In this document: in pieces, positions 1-7,794 of the stretch
Position numbering within the stretch: position 1 is the stretch's first letter
How the letters are laid out: each line of letters begins with the position of its first letter
Source: Bacteroidota bacterium
Lineage (GTDB): Bacteria > Bacteroidota > Bacteroidia > 2-12-FULL-35-15
NCBI GenBank assembly: GCA_947504725.1
Contig: CANNHN010000001.1
Span: forward strand, 248,001 to 312,000
DNA: 64,000 bases
Reading direction: 5' to 3'
Position numbers and translations under genes: made by a program
Notes under the pieces: generated by a model
Seen by the model: the letters and a program-made list of their open reading frames with translations, nothing else
Database searches by the model: none
Told to the model about the DNA's origin: nothing

Positions 1-556
1 TGTTTTTATCAATTTGTTGAAAAGCGTCTACCTGTCTTAGTGCAATTTCAGAAAGAAGGCGAGTGCTAGGTGTTATTTCAACATCATCAAGAAGTTCAAT
101 AAATTCTTCCTTATTAACGAATCGTTGATGCTTACCTTCAAAATCGTTTGTCAAAAGTTGAAATCGGTCTGTTGGTTTGTAAGCAGAAACAATTTCTAAA
201 GCACGTCTTTTGGCATCGTCAAACAATGTTCCATTTTTATTAATGGCTTCCATACTGAAAGAGTTGTCGATGAAGATACTAATGGTTTTGTCACCAACAG
301 AATTCGGGCTGCTTTTTGAAGGAATGAATGGTTGTGAAAATGCGAGTACAAGTAAGCTGATTGCTAATATTCGTGCAGCAAGGACCAATAAATGTTTTAG
401 TTTGGACTTCGCTTGTGTTTCTTGTTTTACTTCTTTTAGAAAGCGAACATTACTGAAGTAAACTGTTTTAAATTTTCTAAAATTAAATAAATGAATAATG
501 ATTGGAATTGCGATTGCTGATAGTGCAAAAAGAAATGCAGGGTAGGTGAAGCTCAT
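1..556 (-). CDS. batA: BatA-type N-terminal membrane region plus start of VWA domain (partial)
   Basis: Incomplete gene running off the left edge; the 185 visible residues read from ATG at 554-556. Residues 6-23 form a membrane segment followed by HLFNFRK, and a second membrane segment covers about 55-75. This is the layout of the aerotolerance-regulator N-terminal domain (BatA/TIGR02226 family). The chain then enters a von Willebrand A-like fold with the metal-site motif DNSFS at 97-101. In Bacteroidota, Bat proteins sit with MoxR and are envelope proteins of poorly defined function. The moxR and batB-E genes, if present, would lie outside the window. The assignment rests on the N-terminal pattern; most of the protein is missing. 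Confidence 0.8.
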   Translation of the reverse strand, partial: MSFTYPAFLFALSAIAIPIIIHLFNFRKFKTVYFSNVRFLKEVKQETQAKSKLKHLLVLAARILAISLLVLAFSQPFIPSKSSPNSVGDKTISIFIDNSFSMEAINKNGTLFDDAKRRALEIVSAYKPTDRFQLLTNDFEGKHQRFVNKEEFIELLDDVEITPSTRLLSEIALRQVDAFQQIDKN

Positions 557-594
557 CAAAGGACAAATATAATGAATTTTCTAATATCTTCAAG

Positions 595-1374
595 TTAAAA
601 CTTCTCAAAAACGCCCAATCCAAACAAAGCAAAATCGTACTTAACAGGATCTTTAGCATCAAATTTCTTAAGATTACCTGTTAATTCCTCCACTGCTTTC
701 CAATCGTTTTGAGTTCGTTTTAATAGTCCCAGTTTTCGAGCTACATTTCCAGAATGAACATCAAGCGGACACATTAAGTGGGAAGGGAGCAATGAAGTTT
801 TCCATATTCCAAAATCTACTCCTTGATTATCATTTCTAACCATCCAGCGTAAATACATACACAAACGCTTTGCAGATGAGTTTTCACTTGGATTGGAAAC
901 ATGCTTTCCTGTTCTATAAGGATGCTCAATTGAAAAAAAAATCTTTCTAAAATTCATTATCGCTTCTAGTGTATGGTCTGATTTAACATTTGAATTAGGA
1001 GAGAAGGCATTTTGTAAACCACCATGATTTTTATAAATATTTTGTATCGATTTAATAAAAAATGCAGCATCAATACCATTAAATGTTCGATGTACGAAAT
1101 TATCGAAGCGGGAAACATCTTTTTTCTTGGCGGACATAATAAAATCGTGCGGATTATTTCCCATCAATTTCATCATTTTATTCGCATTGTTTATTATTGT
1201 TACTCTTTGCCCCCAAGCAATAGTGGCCGCTAAAAAACCGGCAATTTCAATATCTTCCTTTTGGGTAAATTGATGAGGAATGCAAATTGGATCGCTTTCA
1301 ATGAAGCTAATACGATTGTATTTATCGTACTTCTCTTCCAGAAAATCTTTTAGATCAATCTTGAGTAATTTCAT
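595..1374 (-). CDS. TIGR02757 (DUF2400) family protein
   Basis: Protein of 259 aa, the usual length for TIGR02757, a conserved Bacteroidota family of unknown biochemical role. Recognisable blocks are SDPICIPHQF (28-37), the FLAATIAWGQR stretch (about 47-57), YLRWMVRND, and PLDVHSGNVARKLGLL near the C-terminus. The last block recalls the helix-hairpin-helix region of DNA glycosylases, so a nucleic-acid role is possible but is inference. No signal peptide or membrane segment. It lies 38 nt upstream of batA on the same strand and may be co-transcribed with it. Confidence 0.8.
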   Translation of the reverse strand: MKLLKIDLKDFLEEKYDKYNRISFIESDPICIPHQFTQKEDIEIAGFLAATIAWGQRVTIINNANKMMKLMGNNPHDFIMSAKKKDVSRFDNFVHRTFNGIDAAFFIKSIQNIYKNHGGLQNAFSPNSNVKSDHTLEAIMNFRKIFFSIEHPYRTGKHVSNPSENSSAKRLCMYLRWMVRNDNQGVDFGIWKTSLLPSHLMCPLDVHSGNVARKLGLLKRTQNDWKAVEELTGNLKKFDAKDPVKYDFALFGLGVFEKF

Positions 1375-1409
1375 TTGTAATTCGGAAGGTGTTTTCTAAA
1401 AAATATCTT

Positions 1410-1468
1410 CCGCTTCCCTTCCTTCTCCATTTGGAAAAGGTGTCCCGCTTTTAGCGGGGCGGATGAGG
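1410..1468 (-). repeat. Dispersed double-hairpin repeat, copy 1
   Basis: Starts one base after the stop codon of the HTH gene. Read on the minus strand it holds CCTCATCCG, a CCCGC/GCGGG hairpin and a CCTTxTCC/GGAGAAGG hairpin. The same sequence, clearly homologous over about 59 nt, follows the stop codon of gyrA at 14482-14540 in the same orientation relative to its gene. It is probably a 3'-UTR/terminator-like dispersed element. Confidence 0.7.
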
Positions 1469-1469
1469 T

Positions 1470-2495
1470 TTAATCGTTCTCGATTTTATGAACCAGTTTT
1501 TTCAAGGAATCATCCATGCGTTTAAAGAAACGATAACGCTGTTTTTCAGCAACTCCACTTATAAGATTTGATTTTCGTATTAAGTTTTTTAACCACAAGT
1601 CTGTTTCATTGCAGAAGCCAGGATTTGTTGTTGGCATTACATTGAAAGTATGATAAGATATATAAGCTGCTTTCATTGTTCCCATTTGCGACATAACACA
1701 ATTGTTACCGATCATCACATCACTATGGTACAATTCATAGTTGTTTCCGGAGCTGGCTGGTTTATCGTTCGAATCAAATTTGACATTTGTTTCTGCTTGC
1801 TTATTTATCCTTGCAAACAATAAGCTAAGTTCTCCACATACTTTCAATGCATCTTCCTTACTGTGAAAAGCTCCGGCATCCCAATAAAACTCTATTTGTT
1901 TCAATGTGCTGGTTGCCGTATCATCCGACCAGATTTCTATAGAAGATATTTGCGAATACATATCATAGATATCCTTTGCAATGTTTATTAATTCTTCATC
2001 AACATGTATCGTATCAAATTTTTTGTCTTCATAGCCTGGTGAATTTAAAATAGACCTATTCCAATAAAATATTTTGAATGCTGTCAGAAAAGGATGAGCA
2101 AAATGTTGAAATACTGGAATGTCTTCTGCTGCATATATAACAGAACGATCGTTTTCGGGGAATTTCACAACATTCGAAATATCCCTTTTCATCCCTTCAA
2201 GATATTCGTGAAATGAATTTACATGGCTACTTAGCTGTTTGTAGGCGAAACTAACGGTGCTAATGCCACTACTGTTGCCTATAAAAGCATCAAACGAAAT
2301 TTTAAAATGCTTGCATATAAGAGCAATCTCTTCAATACTTAGAGTTGTTTCTCCTCTAATCCTTCTGTAAGCACTGTCATTACTTACGCCCAGCAAGTCC
2401 GCCATTTCGTCAACCAAAGAAATGTTTGCTGGAAGAGCAGCCTTAATTCGTTGCATTAAAATATTCTGTGCGCTTTCTTGATCTTTTTTTGCCAT
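1470..2495 (-). CDS. Helix-turn-helix (XRE/BetR-like) transcriptional regulator
   Basis: Protein of 341 aa if translation starts at ATG 2493-2495, whose N-terminus MAKKDQESAQ fits family members. A frame open further upstream would add 28 residues encoded by sequence that looks regulatory. Residues about 25-75 form an XRE-type helix-turn-helix (LVDEMADLLGVSNDSAYRRI, then a TTLSIEEIALICKHF helix). The remaining 260 residues are a conserved Bacteroidota C-terminal region with no recognised catalytic motif, probably sensing or oligomerisation. It is divergent from the secreted-protein module that begins at 2719. Four copies of GATTTGC lie between them, so autoregulation or control of that module is plausible but unproven. 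Confidence 0.75.
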   Translation of the reverse strand: MAKKDQESAQNILMQRIKAALPANISLVDEMADLLGVSNDSAYRRIRGETTLSIEEIALICKHFKISFDAFIGNSSGISTVSFAYKQLSSHVNSFHEYLEGMKRDISNVVKFPENDRSVIYAAEDIPVFQHFAHPFLTAFKIFYWNRSILNSPGYEDKKFDTIHVDEELINIAKDIYDMYSQISSIEIWSDDTATSTLKQIEFYWDAGAFHSKEDALKVCGELSLLFARINKQAETNVKFDSNDKPASSGNNYELYHSDVMIGNNCVMSQMGTMKAAYISYHTFNVMPTTNPGFCNETDLWLKNLIRKSNLISGVAEKQRYRFFKRMDDSLKKLVHKIEND

Positions 2496-2513
2496 TTTTC
2501 TTTTGTGTTTATC

Positions 2514-2568
2514 GCAAATCAACCAATTAAGATTTGCAATTTTTACTAAATGTATGAAATCGATTTGC
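2514..2568. promoter_or_regulatory. Cluster of GATTTGC heptamers (candidate operator)
   Basis: GCAAATC (2514-2520) and GATTTGC (2531-2537) form an inverted repeat with a 10-nt spacer. A third copy is at 2562-2568 and a fourth at 2684-2690, overlapping the -7 box of the next gene. The cluster sits just upstream of the HTH regulator start, where autoregulators commonly bind. Confidence 0.35.
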
Positions 2569-2681
2569 AAAAAGTGCAAATTTCCCGTTTTTTTTCATTT
2601 TGACATTCTTTTTTTGCGACAAACAAGTCTACACTCATTGCCTGTCGCGGAAAGCCGTTTTTCTACCTGTTATTCCCGACC

Positions 2682-2689
2682 TAGATTTG
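2682..2689 (+). promoter_or_regulatory. -7 promoter box TAGATTTG for 2719-3039
   Basis: Matches the Bacteroidota -7 consensus TAnnTTTG. The predicted start of transcription is near 2694, giving a leader of about 25 nt. No good -33 TTG is visible. It overlaps one of the GATTTGC heptamers. Confidence 0.4.
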
Positions 2690-2718
2690 CTTCAGAAATA
2701 AAACAAATACCGTTCAAA

Positions 2719-3039
2719 ATGAAAAAAATGCTACTAATACTGATTCAAATCCTAATCTGCTCACAAATGATAGGTCAAACAAAGAAAAACGCTTGTTTTT
2801 TAACGAATAACAGTTCATTTAATCAATCCAATAGAAGCATTAAGAGCTTATCACTTAAAAGCTATTTAGTTACTCGTAAAGAATACAAAAAAAGCTCAAA
2901 GGAAACTTTTACTCCAAAACTTTCTATTGACTTATTGGATGGTTCAGGAATTCATTTGTTCACAACTCCTAAAATTGGACCAATACCTACAATAAATGTA
3001 GGAGCAAGAATTAATGCAGGAATCAAAATTTCAATTTAA
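2719..3039 (+). CDS. Small secreted protein of unknown function
   Basis: Protein of 106 aa starting at ATG 2719 (MKKMLLILIQ...). An upstream in-frame ATG would place 72 extra residues inside the intergenic and regulatory region and before the -7 box, so it was not used. Residues 1-19 are a signal peptide (IGQ/T cleavage). The mature part is lysine- and serine-rich and ends in a short glycine-rich amphipathic strand (GARINAGIKISI) like the last beta-strand of small outer-membrane proteins. The family is not recognised. It is the first gene of a co-directional module reaching 6365, probably secreted or envelope-associated. Confidence 0.55.
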   Translation: MKKMLLILIQILICSQMIGQTKKNACFLTNNSSFNQSNRSIKSLSLKSYLVTRKEYKKSSKETFTPKLSIDLLDGSGIHLFTTPKIGPIPTINVGARINAGIKISI

Positions 3040-3058
3040 TCTATAAACCAAAATAACT

Positions 3059-3187
3059 ATGAAAACAGAAATTCAAACTTTATCAAAAAAAGAAGCTTTA
3101 CTAAAATGTATCATCTTTCTTTTCATTCTTTCTTTAGCAGTGTGTGTGTTTGAAAACATTGACACTATAATAAATAATTTTCTATAA
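3059..3187 (+). CDS. 42-aa single-span membrane mini-protein
   Basis: Short frame ATG 3059 to TAA 3187, 19 nt after the previous stop. It encodes MKTEIQTLSK, then KEALLK, and a strongly hydrophobic segment (residues 17-31, IIFLFILSLAVCVF-like), then ENIDTI. Positive residues precede the membrane span, giving an N-in topology. Its MKT start in an AAA-rich context and tight spacing match its neighbours. No homology is recognised. It could be a small inner-membrane protein of the operon, or a non-functional frame. Confidence 0.4.
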   Translation: MKTEIQTLSKKEALLKCIIFLFILSLAVCVFENIDTIINNFL

Positions 3188-3225
3188 ATAATTAATAAAA
3201 ATCTAACCCCCTAAAAACAAAAACA

Positions 3226-4341
3226 ATGAAAACAAAATTAACAATCTTAGTAGTTAGTGCAATAGCTACTTCAACCTTCGCACAAGATGTAATTACATTT
3301 AAAAGCGGCAACGAAAAAAATGTAAAAGTTATAGAAGTGACTCCTACAGAAATAAAATACAAAAGTTTTGATAACCTAGAAGGACCTACTTATGCTGAAC
3401 AAAAAACAAACATATTTATGGTAAAATATCAAAATGGCATGAAGGATGTTTTTAATAATGGAGCCACTCAATCAACTCCTACTACTTTTGTAGCGAAGTC
3501 CCCTGAAAAAGCAGTTGCAATTAACAACAGTCTTAGTTCAACAGATTATCGTCAATATCTAAACGAAGATCTTATCATTACTACAGCAGGTGATAGTATT
3601 AGATGTATCATTGACGGAATAGGGGTCGCAAACATCTCTTACCATATTTTAAAATCTGGTATGGATACCCAAAGTTCCATTCCGTTAACCAGTGTTTCGA
3701 AATTCTATAATAATTCTACAACTAAAAGAGAAATTGTTTCAGTTTTAGAAGTTCCTCAAAAAACAGAATTAAAGAGCACAACAACAGATACAACCGATCA
3801 AGATGAGTTTTTACCTGAATCTAGAAGATATGGTGGACCAAGAATAGGTGCAACATTGGTTGGTCCAGGTGTTTTTAGAGATGCTTTAACATATGAAGGA
3901 AAAAATAGCCTTTATTCTCAATTCGGTTGGCAATTTGAAAAACGTTTATTCACAACAAAAACGGGAATATCTGCAGTTGTGGAACTTGTACCATTGATAG
4001 GTGGTTTGGATATGGGAAAGTTTATTCCGTCTGTTTCTGGGCTAATTGGAATTAGATCAAAAAAAGGGTACGAGTTTGGAGCAGGACCAAATATGGCAGT
4101 TTATGGTTACAAAAATGCACAAGGAAATTATACTACGAATACAAGTTTCGGAATTGTAATAGCTGCTGGAATGTCATTTAAATCTGATAAAGTTTATTTT
4201 CCAATCAACATAGCATACATTCCTTCTGTAGGGAAAACAGCAAACGTTACTGATCCAACTACAGGTGTTAAAACAAGAGTAAAATACGAAACAGGTCACA
4301 AAGTTAGCTTGTTGATAGGATTTAATTACAGAAAAAAGTAA
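3226..4341 (+). CDS. Secreted two-repeat plus beta-barrel outer-membrane protein
   Basis: Protein of 371 aa with signal peptide 1-19 (cleavage after TFA). Residues about 20-76 and 112-162 are two divergent copies of a short beta domain of the pattern D-x-I-x-x-x-x-G-x, ...I-x-Y-x, ...V-x-x-F/Y. The first copy (DVITFKSGNE...EGPTYAEQK) closely matches the single copy in the next gene. Residues about 200-371 are beta-rich with alternating aromatics (GPRIGAT, FGWQFEKR, VELVPLIGG, FEFGAGPNM-like) and match the C-terminal half of 5091-6365, consistent with an outer-membrane barrel. Function unknown. The family resembles widespread Bacteroidota hypothetical envelope proteins. Confidence 0.6.
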   Translation: MKTKLTILVVSAIATSTFAQDVITFKSGNEKNVKVIEVTPTEIKYKSFDNLEGPTYAEQKTNIFMVKYQNGMKDVFNNGATQSTPTTFVAKSPEKAVAINNSLSSTDYRQYLNEDLIITTAGDSIRCIIDGIGVANISYHILKSGMDTQSSIPLTSVSKFYNNSTTKREIVSVLEVPQKTELKSTTTDTTDQDEFLPESRRYGGPRIGATLVGPGVFRDALTYEGKNSLYSQFGWQFEKRLFTTKTGISAVVELVPLIGGLDMGKFIPSVSGLIGIRSKKGYEFGAGPNMAVYGYKNAQGNYTTNTSFGIVIAAGMSFKSDKVYFPINIAYIPSVGKTANVTDPTTGVKTRVKYETGHKVSLLIGFNYRKK

Positions 4342-4381
4342 TTACATAACGTAGCATTAACCCCCATAAAATAAAACTAAA

Positions 4382-5065
4382 ATGAAAACTTTAAAAAATA
4401 AAATATACAAAATCATGTTGTCGGGAATGTTATTATCCTCTGTAATAATTCCCAATCGTTCATCAGCACAAGATACGATGCACTTCCGAAACGGGGATGT
4501 TTTGATTGGTAGTGTTATTGAAATAACCTCTGATATTGTTAAATATAAAAAGTCGCAAAACCTTGACGGACCTGACTATTCAGACTTTAAAAATGACATT
4601 TCTTCCATTCATTTCAAAAATGGAATAGTAGAAAATTTTGAATATCAAATGCCTGTTCAATCGGTTGTTCTAAACATGGAAGTAAAAAAAGAAGATTATT
4701 TTGTTGAACCCAAAAAACATCCATCCGTTAAGAAATTTGGAAAAACGAAATTTCTTTATGATGGTGCACTTATCGGTAACCATGATTTTCATTCAGTAAT
4801 GCTTGGTGTTGACGACAAAAGGATTACGAATCACATTACGCTAGCAAAAAAGCAGGAGCGTGGACAATATATTGGGTTTGCTTTTTTTCCTTGCGCAATT
4901 GCTGGAATTGCAATTGCTGGCATGAACTCCGCTGAAGCACCAGCGCTGGGTGCGTTCATGGGTGTTCTTGGTGTAGCTTGCTTTGCAACTTCCATCACGC
5001 TAAAAGTGAAACGAAACCAAAATGAAGCCGCTGCATTAAAATTATATCAGCAACATTTTAATTAA
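4382..5065 (+). CDS. Secreted protein with short beta domain and C-terminal membrane hairpin
   Basis: Protein of 227 aa with a signal peptide of about 29 residues (SSAQ end). Residues 31-87 (DTMHFRNGDV...NLDGPDYSDFK...HFKNGIVENF) are homologous to the first repeat of the preceding protein. The rest differs: a basic linker, then two glycine/alanine-rich hydrophobic helices (about 158-205, with GIAIAGMN and ALGAFMGVLG) resembling a glycine-zipper membrane hairpin, then a short polar tail. It lies 40 nt after the previous gene and 25 nt before the next, so probably the same operon. Biochemical role unknown. Confidence 0.55.
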   Translation: MKTLKNKIYKIMLSGMLLSSVIIPNRSSAQDTMHFRNGDVLIGSVIEITSDIVKYKKSQNLDGPDYSDFKNDISSIHFKNGIVENFEYQMPVQSVVLNMEVKKEDYFVEPKKHPSVKKFGKTKFLYDGALIGNHDFHSVMLGVDDKRITNHITLAKKQERGQYIGFAFFPCAIAGIAIAGMNSAEAPALGAFMGVLGVACFATSITLKVKRNQNEAAALKLYQQHFN

Positions 5066-5090
5066 GTAAACTTTTAAAAATTCATACATC

Positions 5091-6365
5091 ATGAAAACAA
5101 AAAATAAAAACCAAAACTTGAATTCGTCAACTCTCGAGTCATTTCATTCAATGAGGATTTCTACAGAAAATTTATTGCTTTTCTTGAATCTTAACATACT
5201 TGAGAAATACACTCAAAAGTCTTTCGACATTTATTCATCTTTAGTTGGAATAAAAAAATGGTCATTATTTTTCTTCTTTAGTATACTATCAATAGGTGTT
5301 TTTTCACAAGAAACGAAGCTTGCTAAAAGCTCTATCAAATCAAGTGTCACTGTTCTAAATATTGATACAAAAGGTTTTAATCTTGATCCTAGCCAAATGG
5401 GAAACATGGTTCGAATTGAATTAGAAAAACTTGACACATTTGAAGTGATGGATCGGTACGATGTTTCATATGTTGTAGAAAAGAATAAAATAAACATAAA
5501 TAATTGTTATGGTAAAATATGTTTATTAGAAGTTGGCTCAGTAATTAATTCAGAGAAAATGTTTACTGGGAATGTTGAATTGATTGGAGAAACTGTAGTC
5601 GTTAACTTTAGATTGATTGATGTAAAATCCGGAAAAATTGAAATGGTTAGAGTTGATGAATATCTTAATTTACCAAAAGAATTACAATCAATGGTGAAAA
5701 TATCAATTCGTAAAATGTTTAACAAAGATGTGGAAGAACCTTTGGTAACTTATTTAACTAAGAAAAACAATTTTGAAAGTTCAACAAGCAATCCTTATAA
5801 AACAAGTGTAAATTTATCAGGGCCTAGAAGTGGGTTTACTTATTTTACAGGAGAAACAGGACAACGATTGCAAGATTCTCGAAATGAAGGAGGGTATGGA
5901 TCATATCCGTTAATGTTTCAATTCGGGTATCAATTTGAAGTACAATATCTGAATGAAGGAAACTATCAAGCATTGTTCGAATTCTTGCCTACGATTACAG
6001 GCTTTAATCAAAATGTTTTTATTCCAAGTCTAACAATTATGAATGGATTTAGAAATAATAAGCATGGGTGGGAAATTGCATTTGGCCCTTCGTTTAGTGT
6101 AGTAACAAAAGCAGACGGATATTTTGATGCAGAAAGCAATTGGCATCTGGAGAAAGATTGGACAGATTCAACATCAAATCCATTCAGCATAGAAAAGCGT
6201 TTAGACAGCAGAGGTTCGTATGAATTGCAAGCAGGATTCATCGTAGCAGTAGGTAAAACATTTAAGTCTGGAAAATTAAATATTCCTGTAAACATTTACG
6301 TTGTTCCCAATAAAGATGGGATTAGGATGGGGGCCTCTTTCGGATTTAATGCGAAGAGGGTATAA
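5091..6365 (+). CDS. CsgG-like N-terminal domain fused to a beta-barrel
   Basis: Protein of 424 aa. Hydrophobic segment 58-72 (SILSIGVFSQ/E) looks like a signal peptide with an unusually long 55-residue lead; an in-frame ATG at residue 21 is an alternative start, but neither gives a normal signal peptide. Residues about 85-215 follow the CsgG/FlgO-like pattern: LDTFEVMDRYDVSYVVE, then NCYGKICLLEVGSV, then FTGNVELIGETVVVNFRLID, seen in lipoproteins that assemble at the outer membrane. Residues about 240-424 match the barrel of 3226-4341 (GPRxG, FQFGYQFE, FIPS, GFR, GWEIAFGP, TFKSGKLNIPVNIYVVP). The gene is followed by a strong terminator and closes the module. Confidence 0.6.
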   Translation: MKTKNKNQNLNSSTLESFHSMRISTENLLLFLNLNILEKYTQKSFDIYSSLVGIKKWSLFFFFSILSIGVFSQETKLAKSSIKSSVTVLNIDTKGFNLDPSQMGNMVRIELEKLDTFEVMDRYDVSYVVEKNKININNCYGKICLLEVGSVINSEKMFTGNVELIGETVVVNFRLIDVKSGKIEMVRVDEYLNLPKELQSMVKISIRKMFNKDVEEPLVTYLTKKNNFESSTSNPYKTSVNLSGPRSGFTYFTGETGQRLQDSRNEGGYGSYPLMFQFGYQFEVQYLNEGNYQALFEFLPTITGFNQNVFIPSLTIMNGFRNNKHGWEIAFGPSFSVVTKADGYFDAESNWHLEKDWTDSTSNPFSIEKRLDSRGSYELQAGFIVAVGKTFKSGKLNIPVNIYVVPNKDGIRMGASFGFNAKRV

Positions 6366-6385
6366 AAAGCCATAGTGCTTTTTTT

Positions 6386-6417
6386 GCCCCGTCACGCTTT
6401 GTGAACGGGGCTTTTTT
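6386..6417 (+). terminator. Rho-independent terminator of the secreted-protein module
   Basis: GCCCCGT stem (6386-6392), loop, ACGGGGC (6405-6411), then six T. It lies 20 nt after the stop of 5091-6365. Confidence 0.85.
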
Positions 6418-6456
6418 AATGTCTCTTGCTTTTAAAAAAAAAGCTTAGAGACATTT

Positions 6457-6476
6457 ATCCCGATGAATATCGGGAT
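6457..6476. repeat. Perfect 8-bp palindrome ATCCCGAT/ATCGGGAT
   Basis: ATCCCGAT, 4-nt loop, ATCGGGAT, just downstream of an imperfect hairpin at 6421-6452 (GTCTCT/AGAGAC). Both lie between convergent genes and may form 3'-end structures for the MFS transcript, although no T-run follows on that strand. Confidence 0.4.
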
Positions 6477-6490
6477 CTGTTTCTAAAAAA

Positions 6491-7741
6491 CTACTCAATG
6501 CTCTTCAAATTTAATTTCCTCAGTTTAGGGGCTATTTTATATGTCCCAGCAACAATCAAAATGGTCATCGCTCCACCAAAAACAACAGAGCGCACTAAGC
6601 CCATTGCGTTAGCTGCAACACCCGATTCAAACGCGCCAATTTCATTGGAGGAACCAATAAAAATACTATTAACTGCTGAAACCCTTCCACGCATTTCATC
6701 AGGTGTTGATAATTGTAAAATAGTGTGACGAATAACAACACTCACATTATCGAATGCACCAGTTAAGAATAAAAAGAAAAGTGATAAATAGTAATTGGTG
6801 GAGATAGCAAATAAGATTGTCGCAACACCAAATAGTGCGACATTAATAAACAAACTCCTTCCTGCATTTTTTGTAATTGGCTTATATGCAAGAACAATTG
6901 CTGTAAAAATAGCACCTACGGCTGGAGTTGCTCTTAAGAATCCAAGTTCCATTGCTCCAACATGCAATATCTTATCAGCGAATGCAGGAAGCATAGCAAC
7001 AGCACCACCGAATAATACTGCAAATAAATCCAATGAAAGTGCGCCCAATACTAATTGGTTGCTAAACACAAACTTTATTCCCCCAGACAAACTTTCTTTT
7101 AAGCTCTCTTTTTTTTCTTTTGAAGGAAGTGGTTTTGAGGCAATGAATAGAAAAGAAAAAATAGACAAAATGATAAAAACGATGTTAACCGTGTATGCTG
7201 CAGAAAAACTTATCGTACAAATTATGCCTGCTACAGCAGGACCAATAACTGCTCCAACATGCCATACACTGCTATTCCATGTTGCAGAATTTGCGAAGTG
7301 TTCTCTTGGAACTATTTGAGCCATAAATGCAGGAAAAGCAGCTGAAATAAAGCCTCTTACAATGCCAATAAAACCAAAAACTAAGTAAATGGGTAGTGTG
7401 CCATATGTACTTAGTACAGTAGAAGTCTCTAAAGAAAAATAGAGTAGGGCAGAAGTAGATAATATAAGAAAAGATACAGAAATTAAAATTATTCGTTTTC
7501 TGCTAAAGACATCAGCCACATGGCCTGAAAAGAAAGAGACAAGGATAAAGGGAATTGCTTCTGAAAGACCAATGATTCCCAATGCTAATTCATCTTTTGT
7601 AATAGCATATATTTGCCATGCAACAATAACACTTTGCATTTGAATAGCTAATGTTAAAAAGAATCGAGTATTTAAAAAAAACAAGAACTCTTTTATTCTT
7701 AAAGCAGCATAAGGATCGTGAGCAGTTTTATTTTGTGTCAT
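6491..7741 (-). CDS. MFS transporter, EntS/MFS_3-like exporter
   Basis: Protein of 416 aa, hydrophobic throughout with about 12 membrane helices, the standard MFS length. It shows the loop 2-3 signature GHVADVFSRKR (about 74-84) and a second-half DEMRGRVSAVNSIFIG motif of the MFS_3/EntS group. This group contains exporters of siderophores and lipophilic compounds, so efflux is the likely role; the substrate cannot be read from sequence. A -7 box at 7751-7758 would give a nearly leaderless mRNA. It is transcribed alone, converging on the upstream module. Confidence 0.85.
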   Translation of the reverse strand: MTQNKTAHDPYAALRIKEFLFFLNTRFFLTLAIQMQSVIVAWQIYAITKDELALGIIGLSEAIPFILVSFFSGHVADVFSRKRIILISVSFLILSTSALLYFSLETSTVLSTYGTLPIYLVFGFIGIVRGFISAAFPAFMAQIVPREHFANSATWNSSVWHVGAVIGPAVAGIICTISFSAAYTVNIVFIILSIFSFLFIASKPLPSKEKKESLKESLSGGIKFVFSNQLVLGALSLDLFAVLFGGAVAMLPAFADKILHVGAMELGFLRATPAVGAIFTAIVLAYKPITKNAGRSLFINVALFGVATILFAISTNYYLSLFFLFLTGAFDNVSVVIRHTILQLSTPDEMRGRVSAVNSIFIGSSNEIGAFESGVAANAMGLVRSVVFGGAMTILIVAGTYKIAPKLRKLNLKSIE

Positions 7742-7750
7742 AATACTTCA

Positions 7751-7769
7751 CAAATTTATTATAATTTTG
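7751..7769. promoter_or_regulatory. Back-to-back -7 boxes of the MFS and PepSY-like genes
   Basis: Minus strand TAAATTTG at 7751-7758 faces the MFS gene (ATG at 7741, leader only a few nt). Plus strand TAATTTTG at 7762-7769 faces the gene at 7795 (leader about 21 nt). Both fit TAnnTTTG. The close packing means the two transcripts may compete. Confidence 0.5.
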
Positions 7770-7794
7770 CAGAAACAATCTTTAAACTCATAAA

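Noticed and set aside
2503-2718. N-terminal 72-residue extension of the small secreted protein at 2719
   Set aside because: It would cover regulatory sequence and start before the -7 box, and would bury the signal peptide.
6795-7319. 174-residue plus-strand frame inside the MFS gene
   Set aside because: Antisense to a full set of transporter motifs, with no homology or start signal.
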